The notes under the pieces: generated by a model | What the model was told of the DNA's origin: nothing | What the model saw: only the letters and a program-made list of their open reading frames with translations | Databases searched by the model: none | Shown: positions 13,089 to 24,185 of the stretch, in pieces | Layout: each line of letters starts with the position of its first letter | Numbering within the stretch: position 1 is the stretch's first letter | Position numbers and translations under genes: made by a program | NCBI RefSeq assembly: GCF_964340395.1 | Contig: NC_135568.1 | Span: 17,432,776-17,496,775, forward strand | DNA: 64,000 nt | Source: Glandiceps talaboti | Lineage: Eukaryota; Hemichordata; Enteropneusta; Spengelidae | Direction: 5' to 3'

Positions 13089-14201
13089 TCCAGGCATTAT
13101 CTAAAAGCCTTGCATGCACCAATGATATGCAGATACCATGTTGAAAACTGATGGACAATATTCTTAGCATACATGTAGTCCATGTGTTCTTCACAGAAAA
13201 GATTGCAAGGATGATGCTTAATTTGCATATTAATTTGCATATCAATGTCATCTTTTGCATACTCAATGTGTGTGCATGTATTTAACACATACATACATTA
13301 TACATGGACATTATATTCACAAGCATTTCTCTTCATGTGAATGTATCACTGATAATACATGTATTGTCATTCACAGAATACCAAACTTCAAGGATGGTAG
13401 AACACTTTTGAAACACTACAGAAACCTGCCAAGCATGGTTGTCTTATAGGTGGCAAGTGTGCTTGTTGTATAGTGGGAAGATGAACACATATTGTATACG
13501 TGTACCTGCACGTGTGTTAAATGTTGAGCAGCTTCTACTGTATGTTTATTATCAGTGTTGCCATTCTCTAAAAGCAATAAAATGTACACATAGGCAGGAT
13601 TACAAATGAAACAGCCAAGAAGGACAAACTAATCTTAAAAGCAATAATTTTGAATTGCATGCATGTACATCACATATGTTTGTTAGAGATTTTTATTAGA
13701 GTGGAGCAGTATGGATGTAAACATTACTACTTTGTAAATGGTTTTTCCTAATTGACTTAGCATTGAGTAGGATACGGAGGCATTCATCGGATTCGTTAAT
13801 TAGAAAATGCAAACATTTACTAGTTTTTTATTAGATCAATATTTCTATGTACAGTAGGGATCAGGCTCATCAGAAAACCACACACGCCAGGGGTTTACAA
13901 CTGTTATTTTGCCTAGAAACACAGACATGCGTTACTCTATCCTTTTATGTTATACTTTAGTTGGTAAATTCCTACCATAGCCCTACAATACTTATATACC
14001 TGAATTCAGTCGCACCAGGGGTTTGCAAATATTATTCTGTCTGGAATCACTAATATGCATAATACTCTATCCTGCTATGTTATATACTTAATATAATGAC
14101 AATATTTCAGTAACCATGCACACAATACTACCTCAGTGTCTCCTTTCAACATGTTATTAACAATTCATTTTCAGTATTTCCAAACTTTATCATCATATTT
14201 T
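13089..14201. other. AT-rich non-coding sequence
   Basis: Nothing recognised beyond scattered short open frames. Confidence 0.5.
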
Positions 14202-14351
14202 TTGCACTTTACATTCAGGATGCTCCCTTCAAAATTAAACTGTCTCTTTTTCAATAACATATTAAGTTCCCAACATTTGCACTTTACATTCAGGATGCTC
14301 CCTTCAAAATTAAACTGTCTCTTTTTCAATAACATATTAAGTTCCCAACAT
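14202..14351. repeat. Perfect 75-bp tandem duplication
   Basis: 14202-14276 and 14277-14351 are identical as far as I can read. The unit starts TTGCACTTTACATTCAGGAT and ends ATTAAGTTCCCAACAT. The unit is 25 codons long, so the surrounding 104-codon plus frame and a 61-codon minus frame stay open across it, but neither looks coding. Confidence 0.93.
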
Positions 14352-14934
14352 TTCAATTTAGTTTTTGCCCTTCATAATCCAATTTCTCACTTTGCTTACT
14401 GTATCAAACTGTTCACCCTACAGCACAATATCAACTTCCAATCATTCTAATATTAATACCATCATTTTACAAATACCGCATTGAAATGTTCATTTCATAT
14501 CAGATTTTTAATATGTTTTCATCTAGTTGCTCTTCTATGTCATATTTGCACTATAAGTAGCATTAATACCAATATTAACATCTTTACATTTCAATATCAT
14601 AACATTTCATATATCAACTAACTGAATACGTCAATTTCACAAAGCTGGGGGGTTTTCAGATTTTTATTTCCCAATGTTACCATCACCTCCTACATTTCTA
14701 AACTTAATAATTTCAACATATTCCCTTTCCATCACAGTACTAATGTCTCAACATTTTTTTTCAAATATAAATAAATCATTCTACAACTTCACTTTTATAT
14801 GATTGGTGTCTTCTTTCCTTCCAACAATACTCTCTCAAGAAAAGATGAAGATGTTTACTTGATTTAGTTTTATGATATTTTTATTATTAAAACTTGGCGG
14901 GCTCAATAAATCTCAACTCAATATTTATATAAAT

Positions 14935-15082
14935 CATATATATGTGTATGTGTGTGTGTGTTATATATGCCATGTATAATTTATATAAATATATAATTAT
15001 ATATATACATATATCTGTGTGTGTATATATATACACTATATATATTGTACATATTGCAAGTGTGTGTGTGTGTGTGTGCAGC
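14935..15082. repeat. Mixed TA/TG microsatellite
   Basis: Short runs of TATA and GTGT, including an uninterrupted TG run at about 15060-15078. Confidence 0.85.
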
Positions 15083-15263
15083 TAACTAACTCATTACATT
15101 TGAAATTAGAACTTGAGTTTTTAATCAACAAATCTGTTTTAGAAATTACTCCACAAACACTCTAAAACTCTGCACAAATTTCAAATCATTAATTCCAAAT
15201 GATTGCTCAGGAAAACTGTTTTCACCCTTACATTGTAATTTTTGGTCTTACTAACCCAATCAA

Positions 15264-15590
15264 CTTGTCTTGAATACTCACGTATATCTGCTCATCCCAA
15301 GACACCTACACAACACATTTCAACTCAATTGGCCCAGTAGTTTTGGAGAAGATTTTCAAGCATTTGTACCCAAATTCTATTTTTAGATCTAATTTGCATA
15401 AAAATAACTCAATCATCTTGTCTTGAACAAACTAAAATCTGCTCATCAAGTGACACCTACACACCAAATGTCTGGTCAATTGACCATGCAGTTTTAGAGG
15501 AGAAGATGAAAGTAGAAAAAGTTGATGGATGGACAACAGATGGCAGACGACAGATGCAGCTTTCACTGACAGTGGAGCTAAAAATATACT
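15264..15590 (+). repeat. Decayed two-monomer dispersed repeat
   Basis: Two related monomers begin CTTGTCTTGAA at 15264 and 15417 (period 153 bp). Each contains CTGCTCATC, ACACCTACACA and a CAATTG...AGTTTT segment followed by GGAGAAGA. The end carries a degenerate GATGGATGGACAACAGATGG stretch and then GTGGAGCTAAAAATA. From memory, this layout resembles an abundant repeat of mollusc genomes that ends in GTGAGCTAAAAA, which would support a lophotrochozoan source. Confidence 0.5.
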
Positions 15591-17430
15591 TTTACAAGCT
15601 TTATCTAATTAATTAAAAGAAAGTATAAATAAATAAATACAAGAAGTGTGTGTTATTTAGCTTATTTGTACATTATAAAGCTATTTTCTGATTACGATAA
15701 GTGTTAATCCCACAGTGAGTAGTAGGATTTGTATCCAAATTAAACTAAATTCTAATGTTCTAACATGGTTAGTGAAGCTTAACCAATTTTCAATCAGTTA
15801 GGGGGCTTTTACAATCCAACCAGAAACATATTAGTACATATCACCAAATTTTAAAATAATCAAATCAAATGATTGTTACTAATTTAGACAATTTTGAATT
15901 ATTTTGTTTCCTTTGCCTTAATTTGTTTGTATATTTGTTTCAATCAACATAGAAAATATTCCATCCAATGAGTTCCATCCAATTTATCATATACTAGCAT
16001 AAATCTATTATATTTTCCTGCTTCGCCTTATCCATTTCTTTGATCATTTTCCCGTTTTCTATGTTGTTTCTGCAATCTGATTCATCTTACATAACACAGT
16101 CTCATCATCTCATCGCTGCCTACAAATTATTCAGGAAATTTGATTGCATGCCTGTAAATTAGGTGTTAAAATTTATGTTGTTCCAAATGTGACAGGTCCG
16201 TAGAGATGACAGGGATAAATGTAACCTCTGAAATGCTTAATCATCGTTCTGATACAACTTTACATTAGGGAACATCGAATCGATCGTTACAATTCACATT
16301 GACATCGGAACATAATTCATCATCAGCTATCTCATCAACTAAGGTTCCTCCTCATACCCATATTACTTCCTTTGGGAATTAAACTGCCCTAGTTCAGAAA
16401 ATATCCAGCAAGACTTTGTGCTTCCCCTGAGACTGCATAAAATTATGCTGAATTTGATGATGTTATCAGTTGTTGATACCATCTGAAAGCAATGTCATGG
16501 TATGACTTATTTATCAGAGTCCAGGCAGGATATTCCAGTGGTAAGTCCCACTCATTATTGCTAAGAATATCCCAAGCACAGAATAACGATTCACTTCCTT
16601 TCCTGTATGATGTTGCAAACATAGCCTCGGGCATTTCACTTAGTACAATAAATGCAAAAAAATGGGATGCAACTTAGGCCCTCGAGTCTATTGTTCTTAA
16701 GGTCAGGAAGTACATGATGTTCATCAGTAACATCTTATTGATGATTCTTCTGGTTCATTATCTTAACCATGATATGTTCTAACATTATGAACATATTCAA
16801 AACTGTAAGAATAAGAAAATTATCATATGCACAACACACTTGATAAACTAGGAGCTTTTGACTGCAAATTGTCAGTCTTGTTGATTCTACTCAAGTTTTC
16901 TTACTCTTTCTGTTACTTTCATGTTTCCATAAGTATCATTTGCCAGCCATACTGATCGAAAACAGGTATTAATTTGAGCTGCTGAGCTGCATTGATTTCA
17001 TAACATCTTACAATATGACATTGAAATCTAAAATAAAAATGGTGTGTGTGTGTACGTGTGTGTAAATGTGATGTTTTATTGACACTGGCTATAACATCAC
17101 AACAAAAACACTGATCACTGATAAAAATCAAAGGTATAATATTTCTTCACAGGAATGTTGGCTAGAATGCATGATGTATATTCAGTACAAATTTACCAAT
17201 TGAATTGCACCATTTTGCCAATGTCTGTCAGCTCAGTATAGGAAGTGCTAATATACTTAGATCCCTTGTATCAATGCCATGAATCTTGTCCTATAACTTG
17301 TACCATTCTCCATGAACAATATACGGATGTGCCCTCCTCTTGTAATTTCCAAAGACTCTTTTGATAAAATTAACTTTTCACTGCCCCATACAAACCATAG
17401 AAATGCTACAGGCTATTGGGAAATTGTATA
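15591..17430. other. AT-rich non-coding sequence
   Basis: No confident feature. 16443-16677 is open on both strands (63 codons minus, 61 codons plus) and carries a GTAAGT at 16540, but neither frame can be preferred and no partner exon is apparent. Confidence 0.45.
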
Positions 17431-17646
17431 TCATAATAACGTTGGTGGTAATTGTGGTTGGCATTCTTCCTCTGGGGGAAAAATCCAAAACCATGGTGCT
17501 GGAATTGCTTCACTTTCATCTTCAGGTACACTTTGATCACTGTCAGATTCAAAATCTGAGGATGAACTCTCAAAATTGAACCTACATGTAGAACTTTGCA
17601 ACAGGTCAACTACTGCTCGATGCCATGCTGGAGTACAAACACAAAA
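17431..17646 (-). pseudogene. Possible transposase N-terminal fragment, acidic Ser-rich
   Basis: A minus-strand open stretch of 71 codons between stops, without an ATG. Its middle is unusually coding-like: SSSSDFESDSDQSVPEDESE, followed by a Pro/Trp-rich segment (APWFWIFPPEEE). The same frame continues after two stops to about 17250 with further plausible residues (SKESLEITRGGHIRI). It reads away from the piggyBac-like terminus at 17815-17899, about 170-470 bp inside it, where the N-terminus of such a transposase would lie. Acidic Ser-rich N-termini are common in piggyBac-type transposases. No catalytic aspartates or Cys-rich tail can be seen. The plus strand is also partly open, so the assignment is uncertain. 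Confidence 0.25.
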
Positions 17647-17814
17647 TCAACCTTTGGCAATTTGAACTGTGCTTGAACTTACTGTGCAAGTCTCATTTTA
17701 ATGGAAGTATGACGAAATAAGAATATTTGTTAACAAAATCACTGATTGGACATTTTTATATGATAAGGTATTTTGCAAAATGAGCAAATCAGAATATACC
17801 TTTCAAAATATGAT

Positions 17815-17903
17815 ACCTGCAATGGGCCGATGTATCAGCCCGTGGCAATTTACATATGAATGGGTTGGCCAATCAATCGGCCTTGGGACATTGAAAGAGT
17901 TAA
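17815..17903 (-). mobile_element. PiggyBac-like transposon terminus
   Basis: Read on minus, TTAA (17900-17903) is followed by CTCTTTCAATGTCCCAAGG and then two short palindromes, GGCCGATTGATTGGCC (17867-17882) and a GGGCTGATACATCGGCCC type (about 17825-17842). A TTAA border followed by CYCTTT and subterminal CCGATNNATCGG palindromes is the pattern of many piggyBac-like elements. I did not find the other end. The TTAA also borders the family D element immediately to the right, so one insertion may have used the edge of the other. Confidence 0.4.
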
Positions 17904-18264
17904 AGTTACCATATGGATGAGAATTGCAGTATTTAATTTGGACTTTTAATTCATAAAACAATTTCAACATGTCTTCCTACTTGAAAAATTAATGTGAAAC
18001 AACATTGTCTAAGTGTGTGTTTGTAACTTAATACATTGCAAAAAGCCAAAAAACACGTAAAAATGTTTTGTTATTGTATATATGTACAATAATTACATGC
18101 ATTTTACACATTTAGTAACGTTTTGCAATTTATTGAGTTACAAACATAGACTTGGCATATGTTGTGTCCAATTAATTTATGAAGTAGGAAGCCATGATAA
18201 AACTTTTTTACAAATTAAAATATCCACCAAAAGAAATACCCAATCCTCATCCATATGACCACTT
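17903..18264 (+). mobile_element. Family D miniature transposon, copy 1
   Basis: A 362-bp element made almost wholly of two inverted arms of about 135-140 bp. The ends are AAGTTACCATATGGATGAG and, reverse complemented, AAGTGGTCATATGGATGAG. The arms stay alignable through GTTTGTAACTYAATA and ATTGCAAAA near the centre. TTA flanks both sides (17900-17902 and 18265-18267). Copy 2 lies at 20100-20418. The 3-bp TTA duplication fits PIF/Harbinger-type insertion. No coding capacity. Confidence 0.75.
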
Positions 18265-18719
18265 TTAAATCACATAATTAATGCAAAATATGGTATCAAA
18301 ACACAAAAATATATCCACATGCTTGAGTCAATCACCAAATGGCAACTTAATATGTACACGTAGCAGATGACAGTACATTACATGTATTAAATATACCGGT
18401 GATATGTACAAATTAGTTTGCAATACTGTGTGTGCATTAGTGCAATACATAAAATATCATTGAATATGTGTAACAAATGATAATATGCAAAAGAGTGTGA
18501 TTGATCCTGAAAGATGAAATTGTATCACATGCACCCGGTATGATTTTGATGGAAATGTATTGTTTCAGTTGTGCTTGTGAAAGTACTGTTGCCACAAGCA
18601 ATACTACAAGTATTTGATACCCAAAGTACTCCACACTTGCACTACAGTCACAGATCAGGGGGTTCTATCCCATTTACATGTACTTGTCTGCGCAATGAGT
18701 TTGGGAATAAATTTGGCAG

Positions 18720-18810
18720 TTGCAGCTTCCTTATAAACAATTCTAGGCAAGTGTTTGTGAGCAAAGTCAGAGGGGGTCTCTCTTGTCAACAAATTGTAGG
18801 GAGAACACTG
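18720..18810 (-). mobile_element. Orphan terminus of family E transposon
   Basis: Read on minus from 18810: CAGTGTTCTCCCTACAATTT, then GTTGACAAGAGAGACCCCCT. This matches the left end of the element at 31829 (CAGTGTTCTCCCCAGGATTT, then TGTCACAAGAGGGGGG). No matching opposite end was found nearby, so the copy is truncated. It explains the open frames on both strands at 18571-18897, which should not be read as genes. Confidence 0.6.
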
Positions 18811-19639
18811 AGGAGCCGATATTCCTCCATGGGTACACACCCTGATAAATGACCATATGCCGCATCTTCCATGGTCAATGTTAGGACAGTTATTCAACTT
18901 TCACCACTTGACCATGAATGAATATGTTTCATGGTCACATAGACATCCTGAGCATACATTAACCACATTTTAAAAACAACAAATATAATCACTTATTGTC
19001 AGCTAGTCAAAACCATACATGATCAATCACTTTTTCATGGTCAACATAAAAGCACCATCAGTCACATATCCAGGAACATGTTTCTGAAAAGTGCAAAACT
19101 TTCATGAAATTTAGGCTAGCCCTATCTCATCATGCCTAAAAAATATCACTCTCATTGTCATTAATGCTATCATTATATCACATCTCAGGACAACTTGTAC
19201 TGATTGATCTTGTCATACAAAGAGATTTTAGATGAGGTCGTGTAAAAATACTGGAAGTCCTTGAAACCTCATAGCGTCCATCCCACAACCTTGTCAGACT
19301 ATTAAAGCTATTACCATGGTCAATCAGTAGAAGGATATAGATAAGACTGATAATAGTCTTTTAATTTGTTTTCGATCTTGACAGGGTATGATTAATTGCT
19401 CAGAGACTACATTTACAGGTTTAGCATGAACATTCACGTCTCACTGATGGCAATCCTTATCAAATGTTAAACATTTAGAATTGTTCATCAATCTTATAGT
19501 TTCATAAGGCAGGTCTTGAAATCATTGTTTTATATGATAAAGTTATTTTGTAATAGTTTTCATGTCTTTCACCTGACTCATAGTCACTGTGGTCAATTAA
19601 ATAAATGTTATTTCAATCTTAATGAGAGAGAAAGGTCAA
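18811..19639. other. AT-rich non-coding sequence
   Basis: Nothing recognised. Several CATGGTCA words between 18870 and 19040 give a vaguely repetitive look without a clear period. Confidence 0.45.
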
Positions 19640-19955
19640 ACAACATCCCAGCTAATAACCTTTATCAATAATAAAACATAATATAAACTTTATTAATTCA
19701 AATCAAGTTTGGAAATTTAAACGTGGTTGCCCCTTGTGTAGTAACTATTAAAATGCCCTAGTGTCAAAAGAAGAATGAAACCGTAGAACCTGAGGGAAAC
19801 TTGCACTGATATCAGTTAGATCATCTGGTATCACCCTTCTTGCAAACAGATTCTATTGAGTTTTTAACTATACCCAGCCAGCCTGGGTGGGTCCAAACCC
19901 TGACTTACACTGGTAACAGATGTGCTAGCTAACCACTCAACCACTGCAGAAAAAA
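19640..19955 (-). mobile_element. tRNA-derived SINE relic
   Basis: On minus, TGGTTGAGTGGTTAGC (19928-19943) resembles an RNA polymerase III A box and GGGTTTGGACCC (19889-19900) resembles a B box, at about tRNA spacing. A CATCTGTTACCAGTGTAAGTC segment lies between them, and the order is that of a Ser/Leu-type tRNA head. The downstream body runs into an AT-rich tail (AATTAATAAAGTTTATATTA). It does not fold into an intact tRNA by inspection. The left limit is approximate. Confidence 0.5.
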
Positions 19956-20099
19956 TGGCATCAATCTTATGCAAGTATACATTCACTGTCCTTGTATAAT
20001 TTAGTCATCATTTTTTCATCAAACATGCCCAAATAGCAAGCCTAATTTAGATTTAATAAAAAGGACTGTTTGTCATCATATTTGTTGTGATATTTCTTA

Positions 20100-20418
20100 A
20101 GTGGCCATATAGATGACAACCCAGGTGTTCATTTTATTGATTTTCAATTCATTAAAGAACCTTACACAAAATGAACAAAAACTACACAAGACCAGTCTGT
20201 GTTTGTAAGTGTATAAATTACAAATAGTCAAGAAGCTAGAGTGCATTTGTTATAACAAACGTTTTACCTACTTACCTTTTGCCAATTATTAATTATGTTA
20301 CAAACATTTAGTACTTTGCATGTGTTGTTTCACATTTTCAAATAGAGAACATAGTAGAATAGTTTTCTAAATTAAAAAATCCAAAATTCATACCCAATTC
20401 TTATTCATAATGGCCACT
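20100..20418 (+). mobile_element. Family D miniature transposon, copy 2
   Basis: A 319-bp element with ends AGTGGCCATATAGATGA and, reverse complemented, AGTGGCCATTATGAATAAG. TTA flanks both sides (20097-20099 and 20419-20421). Its right arm aligns with the right arm of copy 1 over about 150 bp (GTTACAAACAT, CATACCCAAT, ATGGCCACTTTA). It lies 1.8 kb from copy 1 in the same orientation. Confidence 0.72.
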
Positions 20419-21059
20419 TTATGTGAAGTAATACTTGCCAAACAATTACTGACAGAAGCCTCTGTGTACAGAATAAACAAAGCGTAGCTCAATTCATACA
20501 GAATTATACAAAGTACAACAACTTTTTGGAATATGACACCCTGTGGAACAGATATAGCAAGCACCAGAACCTAGGATCATCACTGTGTCTTCACAAGTAC
20601 ATATGAAAAACGTGCTAACGTCTAGGCGGTGTCTCTTTGAATTCAAACAACACATTAATATTACTCAAATATCTATATCCAATTAATCTTAGAAGCGCTT
20701 CCAATTCAGACCAGTAAAGTTTTATCCCATTTTACACGTTAATCTTCAAATTTACATTTTACCTCGTAAAGTTCATGGTGAATGTTGAGTGATGAATAAT
20801 GCCCAACACTCATGTTGTAGCACGTACACGTTTAATATGTACTGTATTTTATGAGAACAAGCTAATAGCACTCATAGCCTAGGGTCTAATCATAGGTCCT
20901 GACTGAAGCAAAACCATTCATGTCATATTAAATGGTTAGAGGTTTGAACTATCAACTAATCTTAAGATCAAGTATTCAAGATTTATTTCACCATGTGTGC
21001 ATTAAATCTTCCAATTCCACAATTGCTTTAATGAGGACTTACATGAAACATATAGGGGT

Positions 21060-21560
21060 TTTGCTTCATTTTGAACTACGTGTAGTGGACATGATATTCC
21101 AATTTAGAACTCAATTAATGCTTTGCTTCATTTTAAGATATTCTCAAGTCATTATATCTACCAATCAATTTAAAGATTTTATCATCAATTTGTAATTTAT
21201 TGTAGACTTTTGTTTCATAGTGAAATATTCAAGCGTATGCATGTCATCCAATCTGTAACTTATGGACTTTTGTTTCATTTTGAATTCTCAAGTTATTATA
21301 TCTACTAAGATATATTGTTAAATTTGCTATGGACTTTTTTTTCATTTAAAAATATTCTGATGTCATTTTATCAATTTTCAATTTGTAAAATTATGTACTT
21401 TTGTTCAATTTCATTTTTTTTACATTATTGTGTCAATTGTCTATATATTTTGTAACTTTACAGACTTTTCTCATTTTTTTAATATAATCTTATGTTATTT
21501 GAATTGTACATTAATTTTGTAACATTCTGGTCTTTTGTTTCAAATTGAAATATGTAATTA
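21060..21560. repeat. Degenerate ~65-bp tandem repeat
   Basis: About eight diverged units marked by GACTTTTGTTTCATTTTGAA or similar at roughly 21065, 21123, 21209, 21272, 21340, 21402, 21468 and 21537. Each is followed by a TTCTCAAGTCATTATATCTA-like and then a CAATTTGTAA-like segment. Spacing is 58-86 bp, mostly 62-69. Confidence 0.6.
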
Positions 21561-21737
21561 AAAAATACTGAGTCAGGTCTAGTGCGAGGTAGTCTATATG
21601 CGTGTGATATAAACAAGACATTAAATATTACATAAATTATTCCTTGCAATAATTAAAAAAACAAGTCTATATATATAACTATACTTCAGTCAGTTTTCAG
21701 TAAGATTTGACTGCTTCTAAATAAACTATTTATACCC

Positions 21738-21993
21738 TGCATGAACCAAGTTGAACAAAAATATGGAATATATACTCTGGTCGTTCTATATCACAACAAC
21801 TCGCGTCTATGTCCAGACACGCATGTCTACATCACTGGTTCTGCTGTGTTCGAAATACATGTTAAAAATTAAAAATTTGTCACTACTTTTCCCTACTTTC
21901 CTTTGATATTACTGGCGCTGCTATAATTATGTTACTCTCCAATATTTTTGTTCATTCAGCCGGAAAATACTCATGACCTAGCGACTCATAGTG
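21738..21993 (+). mobile_element. Family C dispersed repeat, copy 2
   Basis: Partner of 12826-13088 in the same orientation. It is more CpG-rich than the first copy (TCGTTCTATATCACAACAAC, CGCGTCTATGTCCAG) and runs into the hairpin at 21949-22040. Confidence 0.6.
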
Positions 21994-22040
21994 ACAAAGC
22001 TCCCCTAGGTCACTTGTATTTTCCTTGGCTGAATGAAGTA
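21949..22040. repeat. Imperfect 92-bp inverted repeat
   Basis: The left arm TTCATTCAGCC..AAAATACTCATGACCTAG pairs with the right arm, whose reverse complement reads TTCATTCAGCCAAGGAAAATACAAGTGACCTAG. About 30 bp per arm surround a loop of roughly 30 bp. It may be the fold-back end of the family C element, since copy 1 ends in a similar AYTCAGGTGGAATATACTTGTAACCTA string. Confidence 0.75.
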
Positions 22041-23070
22041 AAATATAAGGGAATAATGTCAAATGATTCTGTAGGACTATAAAATAGCATGCAATGTGCC
22101 TCAAAATCAAACTTTTTCATCTTTTGCTGTTACTTTGTTCAAGAAAACGTAAAACCGTTCTCTGAATCATGGAAAAAAAATCAGGGATCACTTATAAAAT
22201 TTTGAAACACATTGTTATTAAGATTAAGCCATGTTAGAATCATAATGTGTGCCGAATATTTAGAGTTAATTCTTAGGGAATATGATAAGATTGATGACTT
22301 TCTTGAAAACAAGACAGTGGATTCCTAAATTTATTCTTTTTTTCTTTCAAGAAGACAAAAAGGACGCTTGACCACATGGTGAAATTTGGGGAGATTTTAA
22401 GAACTTTGTCAAATTTTTCCCCAAGGTGTAGTCTATCTTAAAGGAACCACTTGTAAGAGAGACTTCACTTTATTTTGTATGACAATGTATGCCATGGCAC
22501 AACTGACCTTGTTTTCTTCAATTCGGTTGAATTTTTTTTTTAATTGACACCCTCGACAATATTAGAAAAAATCACAGCATCACTGATTGTCAGTACCTGA
22601 GCATAAATTATTTATTGGTGGAATTCAGTAATTTAATCAAACAAATTGCTAAAAATTTCCTTCAAATATTCCTTGTCATTCAGACTGTTAAAGTACAATT
22701 AGGAATAAAAAATATGACCAACATGTACTTGTACATTTATTTTATTATTATTTTATTTTCTATTTTGGACCGACCAGCCCATAATTTTTAAGGTGTTATG
22801 ATAAGAAACATAGATTTAAGTATGGGCACCCTGATAAAAGGTCCTCACCTTTTGTTAATTCATTACTTCATTCACTCACGATAAGAAACTGAGCAGAAAA
22901 AAAAGTTGACATGTTTCTCGGTGATGAATGATTCACCAGAATCATCACTCATAAAATGAATAATGTTATAAGCAATACAAGAACAACATTGTCTGACACT
23001 TAGGTCATATTATCAAATTACTTCTTTTAAAGCTGCACTATCTACAATTGGAATGTGTTTTTGTGAAGAT
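22041..23070. other. AT-rich non-coding sequence
   Basis: Nothing recognised. Confidence 0.5.
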
Positions 23071-23445
23071 GCAATAACTCTCATAATATATTGTACACCG
23101 TGAATAGTACTGCATCACCAGTTGGTAAACATATTTTTTGTAGCTGTATAAACGATTAATAAAAATCACCTTGATTTTTGGGTTCGCACCCAAATATCAG
23201 CCTCATCAGTGGTGATAATGATTTCAACCTGTTTGTGTTCTACTTATGGATAATATCAACCACTAATTAACATGTACAATGTTTAATTACTTCTATTTTA
23301 ACAATTTTCAATGAAATGTTGTTCATGTCGAAAAATTAGACTCCAGTTACAACTACATACTTAGTTTTAACACAGCGACATATGCAAAAACTAAGTTTAA
23401 ACTTGCCTCTACACTACCTACAAATAATACTGACCATTAATTAAC
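23071..23445 (+). mobile_element. Family F dispersed repeat, copy 1
   Basis: Matches the reverse complement of 54788-55119 along most of its length. Shared blocks include GTAAACATATTTTTTGTAGC, the GGTTCGCACC/GGTCCGCTCC block, TCTACACTACCTACARATAA and ATTAATTAAC at the far end. Also matches 35657-35960. No clear inverted ends or reading frame. Class unknown. Confidence 0.68.
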
Positions 23446-23599
23446 AGACAAAGTGTCTTTTCATAAGTAACTGACCAACAGTTAGTGAATATATCTTTGG
23501 TAATTTAGTGAAAAAATGTCAGTTACAGCTAGTGCAGATTCAAAAGTACTATATATAAATATTTCCATAAATCATAGAGTTCAACATTCACGACTTGAT

Positions 23600-24185
23600 T
23601 GAGAACAAATGTATTGGTTTCATTCACTTTCAGTTATCAGTTCAGAGCTGGCATCAATATGAACTTATGCAGAAGTGACGTACCAACCTTACCAGGCAAC
23701 TTTCGTTAAATCATAATAAATGTGTTGTTGAATGTTTTTATTGTTATTGTATTTATATAACAATACAAAAAGACTTAATTTCCCAATCAACAATGCAACG
23801 AAATATCAGAGTCTTCCAATATTTTGACGACTCACAGCCATCTTCATCTGGGAATGAGGCAATGACCTAAAAAAGGTCATGACCTCAAGCCTCAGGTGGT
23901 GTTATGGTTAGAACCAGTTTTCTGGGTCTCCTCCAGTAGCAATGGTAGGTATAGATCTGAATGAATGAATGTAATTAAGTTTTGTTGAGAAGTTGAGAAT
24001 TCTACTCAGTGAATGAAACTATAAACAATACAAGCAGCCAAGAATATGTTTATTGCAAGTTCCTAGCAAAGCCTTCATTGCTACCCAAGTTTGGATAGAT
24101 ACCAACTTCATACTAATAAAGTTAAAGTAAATGAAACCAATGCATTTTATCTTGTTTAACATTCATTTTTATTTAATTAAATATA
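23600..24185. mobile_element. Family B element, interrupted copy 3
   Basis: The left arm (about 23600-23730) carries TTGGTTTCATTCACTTTCAG and GCAGAAGTGACG. The right arm (about 24050-24185), reverse complemented, carries AATGTTAAACAAGATAAAAT followed by GCATTGGTTTCAT. The arms are inverted relative to each other as in copy 2, but about 320 bp of unrelated sequence separates them. That spacer contains a CCAGATGAAGATGGCTGTGA string in reverse orientation at 23833-23852. A second element probably inserted into the loop. Confidence 0.6.

Noticed and set aside
16443-16677. 63-codon minus and 61-codon plus frames as an exon
   Set aside because: Both strands look equally plausible and the GTAAGT at 16540 fits only one of them; not enough to call.
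18571-18897. Overlapping 93- and 80-codon frames with protein-like residues
   Set aside because: The segment carries a transposon terminus shared with 31829, and both strands are open.
19880-19950. Functional tRNA gene
   Set aside because: A- and B-box-like words are present, but a cloverleaf with matched acceptor and anticodon stems is not visible; a SINE relic fits better.
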